Notes: generated by a model not told the origin, from the letters alone. 64,000 nucleotides of DNA from Campylobacter sp. 19-13652 (GCF_019702925.1 NZ_AP024713.1:62001-126000), one strand, 5' to 3'; shown: positions 8,056 through 17,657, numbered from the stretch's first letter. Made by a program: numbers and translations.

Positions 8056-11000
8056 TTATAAAAGAAATTTATCAAGCACTGCTTTTTTCTTTTCTTTTAT
8101 GCTCGACATTTGCGCTTGTAGCTGGGCGATTTTGGCTTCAATGTCACTCACTTGGCTAACGATTTTTTCTTGTATAGCAAGGTCGGGGACGGGGATTTTT
8201 AGATTCTCATAAAATGAAATTGGAACACGACGATGTCCGCTTGAACCTGTCATATTCTTTTCAGCTTCTTGGCGAATTGCTTCACGATTTAAAGAGTAAA
8301 ATAAAAATGCTGGCGAAATCTTTTCTTGATTTGCTCTAAAAACGTGAAATTCAGAACTTCCCATACCAATTTGATTGGTTAATTCTGTTACCAAAGCACA
8401 TTTACCATTCTCCATACAAGGGGTTATCTTGGCAATGATGACATCGTTTTCGCGAAAATAAGTATATGAGCCTTTGCGTAATTCGCCAAGTGGCTTATCG
8501 ATTTTATATTCAATAAATCCATTATTGCTTACAGAGGCCATTTCGACAAATGAAACCATTAGATTATTTCCCAGTGATTTAATTTCAGATTTAGATGGAT
8601 TAATAACGCATAGCTCATTAATTTTTAGGAGTTTACCCCCCCCCCCAATAATTTCTAAATCGTTGAAAATTTGGGCTATTTTTGCTCTATATTCTTCAAT
8701 TTTCATACGACTATTTTCGTATTCTTCGTCAATTTTTTGGCATTCTTCAATAATTTTTTGTTGAATTTCTAATGGGGGTATGGGGATTTTTATTGTTTTT
8801 AAATCTGTTATACTAATGCTGGCTTGGTGAACAGCTTTTTTACATAGCCTAAGGACTGAATCATGAAAAATATCTAATTTTGAGATGGTAAAAACATAAT
8901 AAGGCTTAGCTAAATTTTCATTTATTTTAAGTCTTAATACATTGACTCCGTGAACTATCTTTTCATCAATATCAAATAACGCTGTCTTGCCTAAATGTTT
9001 AGGGCTGTTTATATGACTTAAAGCTATATCCCCTTTATCCCAAAAACTATCATTTTCAACATCGTCTTTAGTATATTTAACAGCATTTAAATCAAATTTT
9101 CCGCTAGCGATCGTCTCGATTCTTGAAACCTTATACTTCCCATCGCCATCTATCTGAGAAACATTCTTGCCGTTTTTAACAAAAACACAAACATCCCCCA
9201 ATTTCACAAGCGGATATTTACTCACTATCTCCAATTTTTTCTGTGCACTGGTGCGCAATGCTTTATTAAACTCTGCTCTTTCAAAATCCAGCATTTGCGT
9301 TAAAGGCAATAAACTAGCAAAAGCAGTTAAAGGTTCAGGAATGCTGCTAAGATTACCTAAAAAATTTTGGCGAATTAAATGATTGAGTTTATTTTCGTCA
9401 TTTAAATTTCGTGGATTAAATAAAGGTGTTTGGATCTGATTAATCCCTTGTAAATTTTTTAATTCACTGTCATCATTAGATTGAGTATTGAGATATTTAA
9501 TCCCTTCATTGCCTTTTGCATCACTCCATTCATAGCCTAAAAAGGCTTTTTCCTCTGTCTTGCCTGACGGCATTTTGATAATTAATACTTCTTGTGGGTT
9601 ATTTTTCGCCAGCATAAAATGATGTAGTTTATCAGATTCAATTTCTTTAATATAAGTAACGCAAGCCTTATTTAATTTAACCATGCGTTCATTAATATCG
9701 GACTGTAATTTTTGTTTTTTAGCTTCGTTTACTTCTCTTAATAGTTTTTCTTCATCACGTTTGTTGCGTTTTAATATCTCTTTAGTAATTGAGCTACTAT
9801 CAAAAACTTTTTTATACTCTTGAAAAATCTCATACTCCACTATTTCAGGCGGCATTTCATAGCTTGCTTTTAAAAATTCTTGGTAATGGACTAAATCAAA
9901 TCCGCAGTGCTTGCAATATTCATCCAATAAATGTGCATCTTCAAATAAGCCATCAAAGCCAAAATTGCCCGATTGCCATTGTGTTACGCGATTTTTATAA
10001 TGTTCATTTAAATCTGGCGTATTGCTTTTGCGGCGCAAAAATAATGTTGCGGTATTGGTGCCTGTTTTGCCAAATGTGCCTGAGCCAAATTCGACAATAG
10101 CGATTAAATCAAAATATTGTAAAATAATTTCTCGACATTTAATGTATATATTACCATTGCTTAATATAGAAGAAGGCAGCACTATTACAGCAATTCCGTT
10201 TGAATGCAACAGCTGTTTGGCTCTCTCAACAAAGAAAGCTTCAATTGCATTAAAACTTTCTTCATTAGAAACATATGGATAAAGCGTAAATTTTTCTTTA
10301 TCTTCATCGCTTAAAGTAGCAAGAAATCCTTTTACGCTATAAGGCGGATTGGCAACTAATAGTGAAAATGCACCATCTTTGATTTTTTCATTTTGTGCTA
10401 AAGCATCGGCATAAATAATATCCATTTCGTCTTGCCCATACATAAAAGCAGAAACTTTGGCGACTTTAGAAAGACGATATTCTTTCTCAATTCCATAAAT
10501 ATTGTGATAAAATTCCTGCAAATTTCTACCGCTTTCTAAGACTATGGGCTTTATTTGGGTGGCATACTCAGTTAAGAAATGTCCAGCACCACAAGCATAA
10601 TCAATCACTTTAGGAACTTTTTCATCTTTTAAAAACCCATTTAATGGTAAACTGGAAATTAAGAATTTCACAATCGGCATTGGGGTAAAAAATTGCCCTT
10701 CTGATTGCTTTACTCCTTGATCTAAAAAGCCTTCAAATAAGTCGCCTAAAAATTGGTGTTGCTCGGTATCATTTTTAAGTTTAATATCTTGTAGCATTTG
10801 CACGATTTCTTTCAAGATGACAGCATTTTGAAAGAAGAGTTTTTCATTATGAACATCTAAAAAAGCAAATGGATTATTGGAGTAAAATTTCAATTGCGTG
10901 AAATATTCCATTACTGTGCGTTTGGTTTCATCTTTTTGATTTTTAAATAGATAAAAGGCTTTATTTATGGTTTCTTCGCTTATGTAAGTAACTTCTTCAT

Positions 11001-11967
11001 CTAAAAACTCTTTCATTCCAATCTGATAAAGCTGTTGCAGGCGGTCTTGCAAGTCGTAATGGTTATCGCTTGCTGCCCCTTTCCAATAAACTTTTAAGTT
11101 TTCAGGATTAACTTTTTCATCAACCACTTTGCACAAGAATAAATTCACTAATTTATCAAAGGCGTTTTCACGTGCAGAGACATTGTGCTGACGCATAATA
11201 GTGGCAAATTGATGATATTTTTTCTGTATCGTGGTATTGTCGACAATTTTTAAATCACCCACGTTATAAGGACGGTTTCCGATTTTAAAGACTTCGCTTT
11301 CAAATAGGTTGTGCGAAATAAAATCTTGCTGATACGTTTCGCTCCATACTTTAAAATAATCTGCTTTTGAGCCATTTTCGGCTTTTACCTTTTCAAAACT
11401 TAATAATTTTTTGTTGTTGCCTAAATATTCAAAGTTATCCGTCATTGAAATTAAATGATATAAAATTTCTACTTTCTCATTGGCAAAATCACTGGTGTAT
11501 AGGCATAGCCATTTGGCTTGGCGGTAGCTATTGTAATAATTAAAAAGTTGCCCACCATCTTTTTGCATTTTTGCCCAAGCACGTGAAAATTCTTTACTTT
11601 TATTGCTATCCGCTGTTTTGCACTCAATGAGCAGATAGGGCTGCTTATCATTATCTTGCACAATAATATCGCAAAAGCCGCCCGTCATTCCATGTCCACC
11701 AGGCATTCCTTGCTCTAAAATAATATGCTCTGGCTTGTAGCCTGATTGTAATAAGTTGTGCACACATTCAAATACAACAAAATTTTCAGGTTGGTTAAAG
11801 TTTTTTGTGGTATCTCGTTCAGCAATTAACCCATCTGGATAAATCAATTTTTCATTAGTAAAATCAACTTTTAACTCGTAGCTATCAATGGTTTTTGTAT
11901 AAATTTTACCCATTTTTACAAAACCTAAGTGCTCAAGCAGTGCCCTAAAATTCTCTTTTGTAATCAT
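8056..11967 (-). CDS. Single-chain restriction-modification-specificity enzyme (type IIG / fused type I-like), phase-variable
   Basis: One 1303-aa chain joins nuclease, methylase and specificity parts. Residues about 60-160 form an HsdR-N-like PD-(D/E)XK nuclease (Asp100, Glu115-x-Lys117 in GGFCDIIVQ and LLIECKT). Residues about 430-750 form an N6-adenine methylase: motif I VIDYACGAGHF and motif IV NPPY. Then come two HsdS-like target-recognition domains, each closed by a PIPPLEIQQKI or PVPDLAIQEKI signature and a coiled helix. Start 11967 is chosen over an upstream open frame because the nuclease begins there and AGGG lies just upstream. An 11-G tract between the two recognition domains is in frame now. 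Unlike its neighbours the gene looks AT-rich, suggesting transfer. Confidence 0.9.
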   Translation of the reverse strand: MITKENFRALLEHLGFVKMGKIYTKTIDSYELKVDFTNEKLIYPDGLIAERDTTKNFNQPENFVVFECVHNLLQSGYKPEHIILEQGMPGGHGMTGGFCDIIVQDNDKQPYLLIECKTADSNKSKEFSRAWAKMQKDGGQLFNYYNSYRQAKWLCLYTSDFANEKVEILYHLISMTDNFEYLGNNKKLLSFEKVKAENGSKADYFKVWSETYQQDFISHNLFESEVFKIGNRPYNVGDLKIVDNTTIQKKYHQFATIMRQHNVSARENAFDKLVNLFLCKVVDEKVNPENLKVYWKGAASDNHYDLQDRLQQLYQIGMKEFLDEEVTYISEETINKAFYLFKNQKDETKRTVMEYFTQLKFYSNNPFAFLDVHNEKLFFQNAVILKEIVQMLQDIKLKNDTEQHQFLGDLFEGFLDQGVKQSEGQFFTPMPIVKFLISSLPLNGFLKDEKVPKVIDYACGAGHFLTEYATQIKPIVLESGRNLQEFYHNIYGIEKEYRLSKVAKVSAFMYGQDEMDIIYADALAQNEKIKDGAFSLLVANPPYSVKGFLATLSDEDKEKFTLYPYVSNEESFNAIEAFFVERAKQLLHSNGIAVIVLPSSILSNGNIYIKCREIILQYFDLIAIVEFGSGTFGKTGTNTATLFLRRKSNTPDLNEHYKNRVTQWQSGNFGFDGLFEDAHLLDEYCKHCGFDLVHYQEFLKASYEMPPEIVEYEIFQEYKKVFDSSSITKEILKRNKRDEEKLLREVNEAKKQKLQSDINERMVKLNKACVTYIKEIESDKLHHFMLAKNNPQEVLIIKMPSGKTEEKAFLGYEWSDAKGNEGIKYLNTQSNDDSELKNLQGINQIQTPLFNPRNLNDENKLNHLIRQNFLGNLSSIPEPLTAFASLLPLTQMLDFERAEFNKALRTSAQKKLEIVSKYPLVKLGDVCVFVKNGKNVSQIDGDGKYKVSRIETIASGKFDLNAVKYTKDDVENDSFWDKGDIALSHINSPKHLGKTALFDIDEKIVHGVNVLRLKINENLAKPYYVFTISKLDIFHDSVLRLCKKAVHQASISITDLKTIKIPIPPLEIQQKIIEECQKIDEEYENSRMKIEEYRAKIAQIFNDLEIIGGGGKLLKINELCVINPSKSEIKSLGNNLMVSFVEMASVSNNGFIEYKIDKPLGELRKGSYTYFRENDVIIAKITPCMENGKCALVTELTNQIGMGSSEFHVFRANQEKISPAFLFYSLNREAIRQEAEKNMTGSSGHRRVPISFYENLKIPVPDLAIQEKIVSQVSDIEAKIAQLQAQMSSIKEKKKAVLDKFLL
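8636..8646 (-). repeat. Poly-G tract (11 G), putative phase-variation switch
   Basis: Eleven G on the coding strand encode a Gly run at residues 1108-1111 of the restriction-modification enzyme. With 10 G the frame reads Val-Asn-Ser-stop; with 12 G it reads straight into TAA. Slippage would therefore remove the second target-recognition domain cleanly. Confidence 0.85.
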
Positions 11968-12019
11968 TGTTGCCCTATGGTAAAATGCTTTTTTTAATGA
12001 TGGTAGGTTATAAAAACCA

Positions 12020-13351
12020 CTACTCCCCAAACACCCTTTTATAAATTTTATCCACGTTTTTGGTGTAGTATGCATACTCAAAGCACTGCTTGATTTCATC
12101 TGCGCTCACGCTTTTGCGTAGCTCATCATCGGCGAGCAAATGCTCTAAAAACAGGCTCTCTCCACGCTCATTTAGAGCCGCTTTACCCTGTCCTAGATCG
12201 CCCCAGACCTTCATCGCATTACGCTGGACTATGCGGTATGCATCCTCCCTGCTCACACCACGTAGCGGCAGCTCTAAAAGCACTCTTTGGCTAAAGACAA
12301 GCCCGCCTGTTAGGTTTAAATTTTTAAGCATATTTTCAGGATAGACGATGAAATTTTCTATTAGTCCAGTCAGGCGCGCTAGCATAAAATCCGCCGTAAC
12401 AAAGCCATCAGGCAGGATAAACCGCTCCACCGAGCTATGGCTGATGTCTCGCTCGTGCCACAGGGCGACGTTTTCGAGAGCTGGCGTGGCGTAGCTGCGT
12501 ATCATTCGGCAAAGCCCCGTGATGTTTTCGCTTAGCACTGGGTTTCGCTTGTGCGGCATAGCCGAGCTGCCCTTTTGCCCTGCGCTAAAATACTCCTCCA
12601 CCTCATACACTTCAGTCCGCTGGTAGTGGCGTATGGCGACGGCGATTTTCTCGCAGCTTGCCGCTAGCACCGCAAGCGCACTCATCACCTGTGCGTAGCG
12701 GTCTCGCTGCACGACTTGATTGCTCGCTGGGGCTGGCTTTAAGCCTAGCTCCGCACACACCAGCTCCTCAAGCTCGAGCGGGGCGTGGGCGAAGTTACCC
12801 ATAGCGCCGCTTATCGCACCCACGCTGATGACATCTTTGGCGTGATTTAGCAGGGCTTTTGCACGCTTTATCTCATCGTGCCAGATAGCCAGCACCAGCC
12901 CAAAGGTGATAGGCTCGCCGTGTATGCCGTGGCTGCGGCCGACCATCAGGGTGTATTTGTGCTCGTTTGCACGGCGTTTTATGGCGGCTAGTAGGGCGTC
13001 GATGTCGGCGTCTATTAGCTCTAGGCTATCACGGATCTGCAGTGCCACGGCGGTGTCTATGCAGTCTGAGCTAGTCATGCCGTAATGCACCCAGCGGCTC
13101 TCATCGCCCAGGCTTTCGGCGACGCTTGTTAAAAACGCGATGACATCGTGCTTTGTCGTCTTTTCTATCTCGTCAATGCGAGCGATATTAAATTTAGCGT
13201 TTTTGGTGATTTTCTCGCAGTCTGCGTCTGGGATGAGCCCTAGCTTGTTCCACGCTCTAACCGCTGCTAGCTCCACACGCAGCCACGCGTCATACTTTGC
13301 CTGAGTGCTCCATTTATCCGCCATTACGTCTCTTGAATATCTTGCTACCAT
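12020..13351 (-). CDS. purB: Adenylosuccinate lyase
   Basis: Fumarase/aspartase-superfamily lyase, 443 aa, acting twice in purine synthesis (SAICAR to AICAR, and adenylosuccinate to AMP). Clear motifs: VHYGMTSSDCIDTA (residues about 87-100), the catalytic His region VGRSHGIHGEPITFG, and the flexible signature loop GSSAMPHKRNP. The start ATG at 13351 has AGGAG upstream. The gene runs in the same direction as the restriction-modification gene downstream, 52 bp away, but the change in base composition suggests the latter was inserted here. Confidence 0.97.
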   Translation of the reverse strand: MVARYSRDVMADKWSTQAKYDAWLRVELAAVRAWNKLGLIPDADCEKITKNAKFNIARIDEIEKTTKHDVIAFLTSVAESLGDESRWVHYGMTSSDCIDTAVALQIRDSLELIDADIDALLAAIKRRANEHKYTLMVGRSHGIHGEPITFGLVLAIWHDEIKRAKALLNHAKDVISVGAISGAMGNFAHAPLELEELVCAELGLKPAPASNQVVQRDRYAQVMSALAVLAASCEKIAVAIRHYQRTEVYEVEEYFSAGQKGSSAMPHKRNPVLSENITGLCRMIRSYATPALENVALWHERDISHSSVERFILPDGFVTADFMLARLTGLIENFIVYPENMLKNLNLTGGLVFSQRVLLELPLRGVSREDAYRIVQRNAMKVWGDLGQGKAALNERGESLFLEHLLADDELRKSVSADEIKQCFEYAYYTKNVDKIYKRVFGE

Positions 13352-13361
13352 TTTTTCTCCT

Positions 13362-14249
13362 TCATTTGCTTATTTTGTCAAATTCATTCATAAATCTATG
13401 CTCTTTACTCGGATCAAACTCTATAACCGTCCCCAAAAATGCCTTAAAATCGGGATTTTTACGGCTTAGCTCGTTTGCCACTACTAGATCAATACTATCT
13501 TTAAATTTCGCCCTAAAAAGCACCCTGCTCTGGGCTGGCTCGTCTATGTCTAGGCTTATTATGCCTATGCCAAAGCTCGCATTTAGCTTGCTGGCTAGCT
13601 CCATTAGCTCCGTGTCGCTCTCATCAAATTCACAAGCGACGAGATAGCCTTCATTCGCCCAGCTGGAGTTGCTAACAGCCTGAAAATAATACTCCCTAAG
13701 CTCGCCAAGACTCACACTCTTTTTAAGCTCAAATGAGTAAAGCACCACTGGGATTTTATAAAATTTTTTCGTGAAATTTTGCAGCCTTTCATCAAGACTA
13801 GCGTACTCAAACCGCACTCCTACTATATCAGGGTGTAGCCACCTATCGCTACCTGACTTGCCCTTTTTGCTCCTTTCGTGATAGATTGTCTTGCAGTGCA
13901 GATTAAAATCAGCGTCAGCGTAAAGGTAATCAACCAAAGCCTGATGAAAGCTTCTCTCATTAGCGTCTAGCCCTTGCTTTGGGGCTGGTTTTGGCTCTTT
14001 GACAGCCAGACTCTGCCCTTTTAGCTTTATTAAAATAGGCTTATCTTGCACCTTTTCAAAGGGAGTGTTTGGGTTGTTTTTTAAGTCAGTGTAGATAGTG
14101 GCAGAAAAGCTTCTGTGTGGCGTTTTGCCTTTTAAATTTAGCTTTTTGCTTAGTCCTAGATCTCGTGCGACGTGATATATTTTATTTGGGCTTAGGGCTT
14201 GCTTTTGGGTTTGCAAAGTCGCAACTGCCACCTGCACGCACTCATTCAT
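13362..14249 (-). CDS. HARE-HTH domain protein with restriction-endonuclease-like C-terminus
   Basis: Protein of 295 aa. The first 70 residues look like a HARE-type winged helix (ALSPNKIYHVARDLGLSKKL, then TPHRSFSATIYTDLKNN), a fold shared by eukaryotic chromatin proteins and bacterial restriction systems. The remainder has a DIVGVRFEY strand, a SFELKKSVS strand and a YLVACEFDE segment. That is compatible with a PD-(D/E)XK-like core (Asp...Glu-x-Lys), as in COG2958-type proteins. Start 14249 is taken because AGGAAA precedes that ATG; the frame opens 13 codons earlier without a site. It ends 10 bp before purB. A DNA-binding or defence role is inferred. Confidence 0.6.
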   Translation of the reverse strand: MNECVQVAVATLQTQKQALSPNKIYHVARDLGLSKKLNLKGKTPHRSFSATIYTDLKNNPNTPFEKVQDKPILIKLKGQSLAVKEPKPAPKQGLDANERSFHQALVDYLYADADFNLHCKTIYHERSKKGKSGSDRWLHPDIVGVRFEYASLDERLQNFTKKFYKIPVVLYSFELKKSVSLGELREYYFQAVSNSSWANEGYLVACEFDESDTELMELASKLNASFGIGIISLDIDEPAQSRVLFRAKFKDSIDLVVANELSRKNPDFKAFLGTVIEFDPSKEHRFMNEFDKISK

Positions 14250-14321
14250 CACGCTTTCCTTAAATATAAATTTGATATGATTATACAAAAAGGCTCATAA
14301 AAGATAGGTAAAGGATAAGAG

Positions 14322-16031
14322 TTGGCGTATGAGAGAGTGAGTATTGGCTTTAGTGGCGGCGAGAGTGCGGCGGCGGCTTTAACCAGGCTAGGATATAGTC
14401 CAAAGCTAGCCCAAAGGCTCATCGATAAGGGCAGGCTTTTTTGCGATTTTAGCGCGACTAAAGCGGCGTGGATAGCTAGCGGTGCGGCTGGGCTAAAGTG
14501 GCAAAAACTGCCGTCTGGGGTTTTGAAAATGCGTTTAAATTTAAAGCCAGCGACTTTTGCTATCGGCAAAGGTGGCGAGCCATTTTCTGGCGACATTTTG
14601 GCGTCCGATTGCCACCAAAGCCAGCCACGCCAAAATCCCCCGCAGCAGGTAAAAAGCAAGACCGAGCGTGTGAGTGGCGAGCTATTTTTGCTGCGATATG
14701 TGCCGCGTCCAAAGGGGCTAAAGCCCATTTTTGAGTGCGATGAGTTTGGGGTCTTTGACAAGCCAAGTGGAGTGCTAAGCCACCCAAACGGCAGGGGCTG
14801 CGAGTATAGTTTGTATGATGAAATTTACGCACTTTGGGGCGAGAGTGCCTGCGTGGCGCATAGGCTAGATAAGGACACGAGCGGGCTTATCATCGTCGCA
14901 AAAAACACTGCTGCAGCAAAGCAGCTAAAGGGGGCGTTTGAGGCTAGGGCGGTGCAAAAGCGCTACGTCGCACTACTGCGTGGCAGGGTCGATAAGGCAG
15001 AGCTTTTAAGTGCTGGGCTGGTGCGTGATATGGTGGAGCTTGATGAGAGATTCTGCGGTGTTTTGGACAAAAGCGAAGCCTTGAGCTTAAAAAGCGAGCC
15101 TTTTTGCTCGGCTGGGGCGAGTGAGTGCGACGTGGGACGGAGCTTTTCGCTGGGGCGAAGTGGGGCTAGCTCGTGCGATTTAGGGCAAAGTGGAGCAGAG
15201 CTGGCTAGTTTTAGTGCGGTAAAAAACGGGCCAGTCAGCTGGAGCGTGGCGGAAAATTTAAATCGTGATGAAATAGGGCTGGCAAATTTAAATACGCCCA
15301 AAAACTGCGATCTAAATCCAACCAGCCACGATAAAGTAAAAACGGCTCAGTCAAGCGAGCAAAGCACGGAGCGACAAGCACCGCGACAAGTCCAGCTAAG
15401 CGAGCAAAATACGAAGCAAAGCGAGCAAAATGTGGCGCTCGATGACGGAGCCGCTCACGGGAGTGCGGTGGCTGGGGGGTCTGGGCTTGCGGAGCGTGGT
15501 CTCTTGCGGGAGATAGGCGGACAGGGCGAGCAGTATATTTACGCAGTCGCTGGGCGTGATGAGCTAGATAAGGGCGGAATGCGGTCTGCGTGTGGGTTTG
15601 ATTTTGCCGTCGCTGCACCGCTTGAGCTTGTGGGTCAAGAGGGCGTGGCAAAGGTAAAAATGGGCGTCAAAACGGACGGCAAGCCAGCCATCACGCTCGT
15701 GCGAGTGCTGGAGTATCTGCCGCAGCTGGACGCCACGCTGGTCGAGTGCGAGCCGCTCACTGGCAGGCAGCACCAGATCAGGGTGCATATGTTTCATATG
15801 AAACATCATATCTTGGGCGACCCGCTTTATGGCGTGAGTGACGAGACGGCTCGGGCGATACTGGACGGCGAGATAGCTGGCGATGAGCAGGCTAGAGCGA
15901 CTGGCTGGCACAGGCTATGCCTGCATGCGAGCTGGATAAAATTTAGCTTCGCTGGGCGTGAGTATGAATTTATTAGCGATGACTACAGAGCTGCGTTTGG
16001 GTTGTGGTCGTGTCGCTTGAATGCTCGTTAA
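14322..16031 (+). CDS. RluA family pseudouridine synthase with long insertion
   Basis: Pseudouridine synthase acting on rRNA or tRNA. An S4-like N-terminus (SPKLAQRLIDKGRLFCD) precedes the catalytic block: FGVFDKPSGVLSHPN, then AHRLDKDTSGLIIVAKN with the catalytic Asp at residue 183, then KRYVALLRG. The domain ends with TGRQHQIRVHM and HHILGDPLYG. Between about residues 248 and 425 there is a polar insertion rich in Ser, Glu, Gln and Ala that does not belong to the family, making 569 aa where about 300-330 is usual. The start is TTG with AAAGGA nine bases upstream; no ATG fits. Target base cannot be told from the sequence. Confidence 0.85.
   Translation: MAYERVSIGFSGGESAAAALTRLGYSPKLAQRLIDKGRLFCDFSATKAAWIASGAAGLKWQKLPSGVLKMRLNLKPATFAIGKGGEPFSGDILASDCHQSQPRQNPPQQVKSKTERVSGELFLLRYVPRPKGLKPIFECDEFGVFDKPSGVLSHPNGRGCEYSLYDEIYALWGESACVAHRLDKDTSGLIIVAKNTAAAKQLKGAFEARAVQKRYVALLRGRVDKAELLSAGLVRDMVELDERFCGVLDKSEALSLKSEPFCSAGASECDVGRSFSLGRSGASSCDLGQSGAELASFSAVKNGPVSWSVAENLNRDEIGLANLNTPKNCDLNPTSHDKVKTAQSSEQSTERQAPRQVQLSEQNTKQSEQNVALDDGAAHGSAVAGGSGLAERGLLREIGGQGEQYIYAVAGRDELDKGGMRSACGFDFAVAAPLELVGQEGVAKVKMGVKTDGKPAITLVRVLEYLPQLDATLVECEPLTGRQHQIRVHMFHMKHHILGDPLYGVSDETARAILDGEIAGDEQARATGWHRLCLHASWIKFSFAGREYEFISDDYRAAFGLWSCRLNAR
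15789..15806. promoter_or_regulatory. parS-like 18-bp palindrome
   Basis: Perfect 18-bp palindrome with core GTTTCATATGAAAC inside the pseudouridine synthase gene. The arms GTTTC/GAAAC match the ParB site core GTTTCACGTGAAAC; the centre is ATAT, not ACGT. The same 14-mer recurs at 25451. Confidence 0.3.
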
Positions 16032-16880
16032 AATGGGGCTTTGGGTTAGGCTAAATTTAAATTTTACAAATGCGAGTTAGCAAAGGCTTTGGCAGCAAAG
16101 CAAGACGGAGAGCAAAAAATACGGCAAAAACTTAACGATAAAAAGCCAATCCTAGACAAGATAGATTCAATAGCATATGCACCACGCTACCCCCCCCCAC
16201 TCTATCAAAATAAATGCGGCTGCCGCCACTTACAGCTCTCTACTCATACGTATTTTTTAGCAGTTTTGAGACTGGCGTCGCATTTTTTTGATTTGTGGTA
16301 TCATAATGGCAAAAAGGAGCGAAACAGCTATCGCTAGGCCTTGCTAAGACGCTCGCGCCGCGATATTTTGTCATCATCGGTATCCGCACACGGCACACTC
16401 GGCCAGCTTTTTCCCACACGTTTTACTTGCTAGCCGTGGCTAGCTCTTTTTTATACTGACATACTTTTTGTTATTAAGTTTTTAAAATAGTCTTTGCCTA
16501 CAGCCACTATCAAAAGCCTTTTTTACGCTCAAGCCTGCCGTCACAAAGCCACCCCCGTGTTTAACTAGCCAGCCATGACTCATGCACTCATAATTACGCC
16601 CTAATAAAACCGCCATATCTGGGCGCTGGTGGCATGGGAGCGTATTTTTAAGCCTGCTTACCATAGCTAAACTAAAGTCGGCAAAATCCCCTGAAGCACG
16701 AGCCGTATCCACTACGAATTGCTAGGGATTAGCATGCTCTTGCTCAGATAAATTTTGCGAGCTGGCTTGCTTTTGTGCTGGGATTAAATTTAAAATAGCC
16801 TATTAAATCAAACGAGCTTATGTTTTTAAGGCGGAAATATTTTGGTTGTGATATTTGGCGTTTGTGCGGCGTCTTTGCTG
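16032..16880. other. Decayed region with poly-C tract
   Basis: Only short open frames occur here, and none is recognised. A C9 tract lies at 16190-16198. The minus strand at 16482-16712 stays open for 76 codons, with a natural-looking composition (ADFSLAMVSRLKNTL; SHGWLVKHGGGF), and may be a fragment of an old gene. I read this as degraded DNA next to the phosphoethanolamine-transferase remnant. Confidence 0.5.
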
Positions 16881-16899
16881 AAAAAAAAAGGGGGGGGGG
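16881..16899 (+). repeat. A9-G10 homopolymer tract
   Basis: Nine A then ten G, just upstream of the transferase remnant. It is similar in form to the tracts at 28-45 and 56273-56288 (both read as A-run/G-run on the minus strand). Confidence 0.6.
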
Positions 16900-17500
16900 T
16901 AGTGCTAGGCTGGTGTGGATATTTGGGCTTTATGTCGGTGGGCGAAACGAGAGAGTAAAAGGCTCGGCTTAGCCTATTTTATCAGCAATCACAGTACAGT
17001 TAATAGGGAGATTATTAGCATTTTTGCCAGCAGGGCGGATACTCTCGTGTTAAGCAATCGTGGCAGCAGTCGTGGCGAAGGTAGCTACGATGAGAATCTG
17101 CTATAGCTGTTTAGAGCGGCACTCGATGAGCCTATGGGGCTTAAGTTTATCGTGGTACATATGCTTGGCTCGCATCCTGTGTATGATTTTTGCCATCCCA
17201 AGCAGTGGGCTAAATTTAGCCTAAATGATAGCGTGGTTAAGGGGCTTAGCTAGCAGGATAGGAGAGGGGCTGTGTGCGGTGTTTAGAAACTTTTATGACA
17301 ATAGCGTGTTTTACTCAGACTACATCCGCTACGAGCTGCTGTAGGCTGTGCGTGCCGTGGGCGTGCGGTTTGCTTACATTTATAATCCAGACTACGGACA
17401 GGACGTGTGCCATCACTCAAATTTTAGCGGACATAATTACAAAGCGGACGAGCAGTGGAGCAGGGTGGCGGTAGATTATGATTTGGAAAATATCTACTAA
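16881..17500 (+). pseudogene. Phosphoethanolamine transferase (EptA-like sulfatase-fold) remnant
   Basis: Pieces of an EptA/EptC-type transferase can be read in order. First comes YFISNHSTVNREI, then SNRGSSRGEGSYDENLL, an in-frame TAG, then AALDEPMGLKFIVVHMLGSHP (the characteristic KFIxxHxxGSH strand). After a stop and a frame change comes FYDNSVFYSDYIRYELL, another TAG, and finally NPDYGQDVCHHSNFSGHNY, matching the family's SDHGQD metal-site segment, and a stop at 17500. The His of SDHG is replaced by Tyr. The N-terminal membrane half is missing. A run of A9-G10 opens the segment. Such enzymes decorate lipid A or flagellar rods; this copy is dead. Confidence 0.7.
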
Positions 17501-17657
17501 CACCTTAAAATACCTACTTGGGCTTGATGGTGGCGATGGCGTGATTGCTGGGTTGCGGCGTTAGGGGATTAGCTTTTAGCGTCGATTTAGCCAAAGTGCT
17601 AAATTTTAAGCTTTGGCAAAGCTGAGTGTTTTGTATGTGTGGTTACTGCTTAAAATT

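Noticed and set aside
11968..12099. 44-residue extension of the restriction-modification protein
   Set aside because: It overlaps the purB end, lacks a ribosome site and precedes the first conserved residues; the ATG at 11967 fits.
15235..15911. Minus-strand frames inside the pseudouridine synthase gene
   Set aside because: Compositionally odd shadows of the GC-rich coding strand; no start signals.
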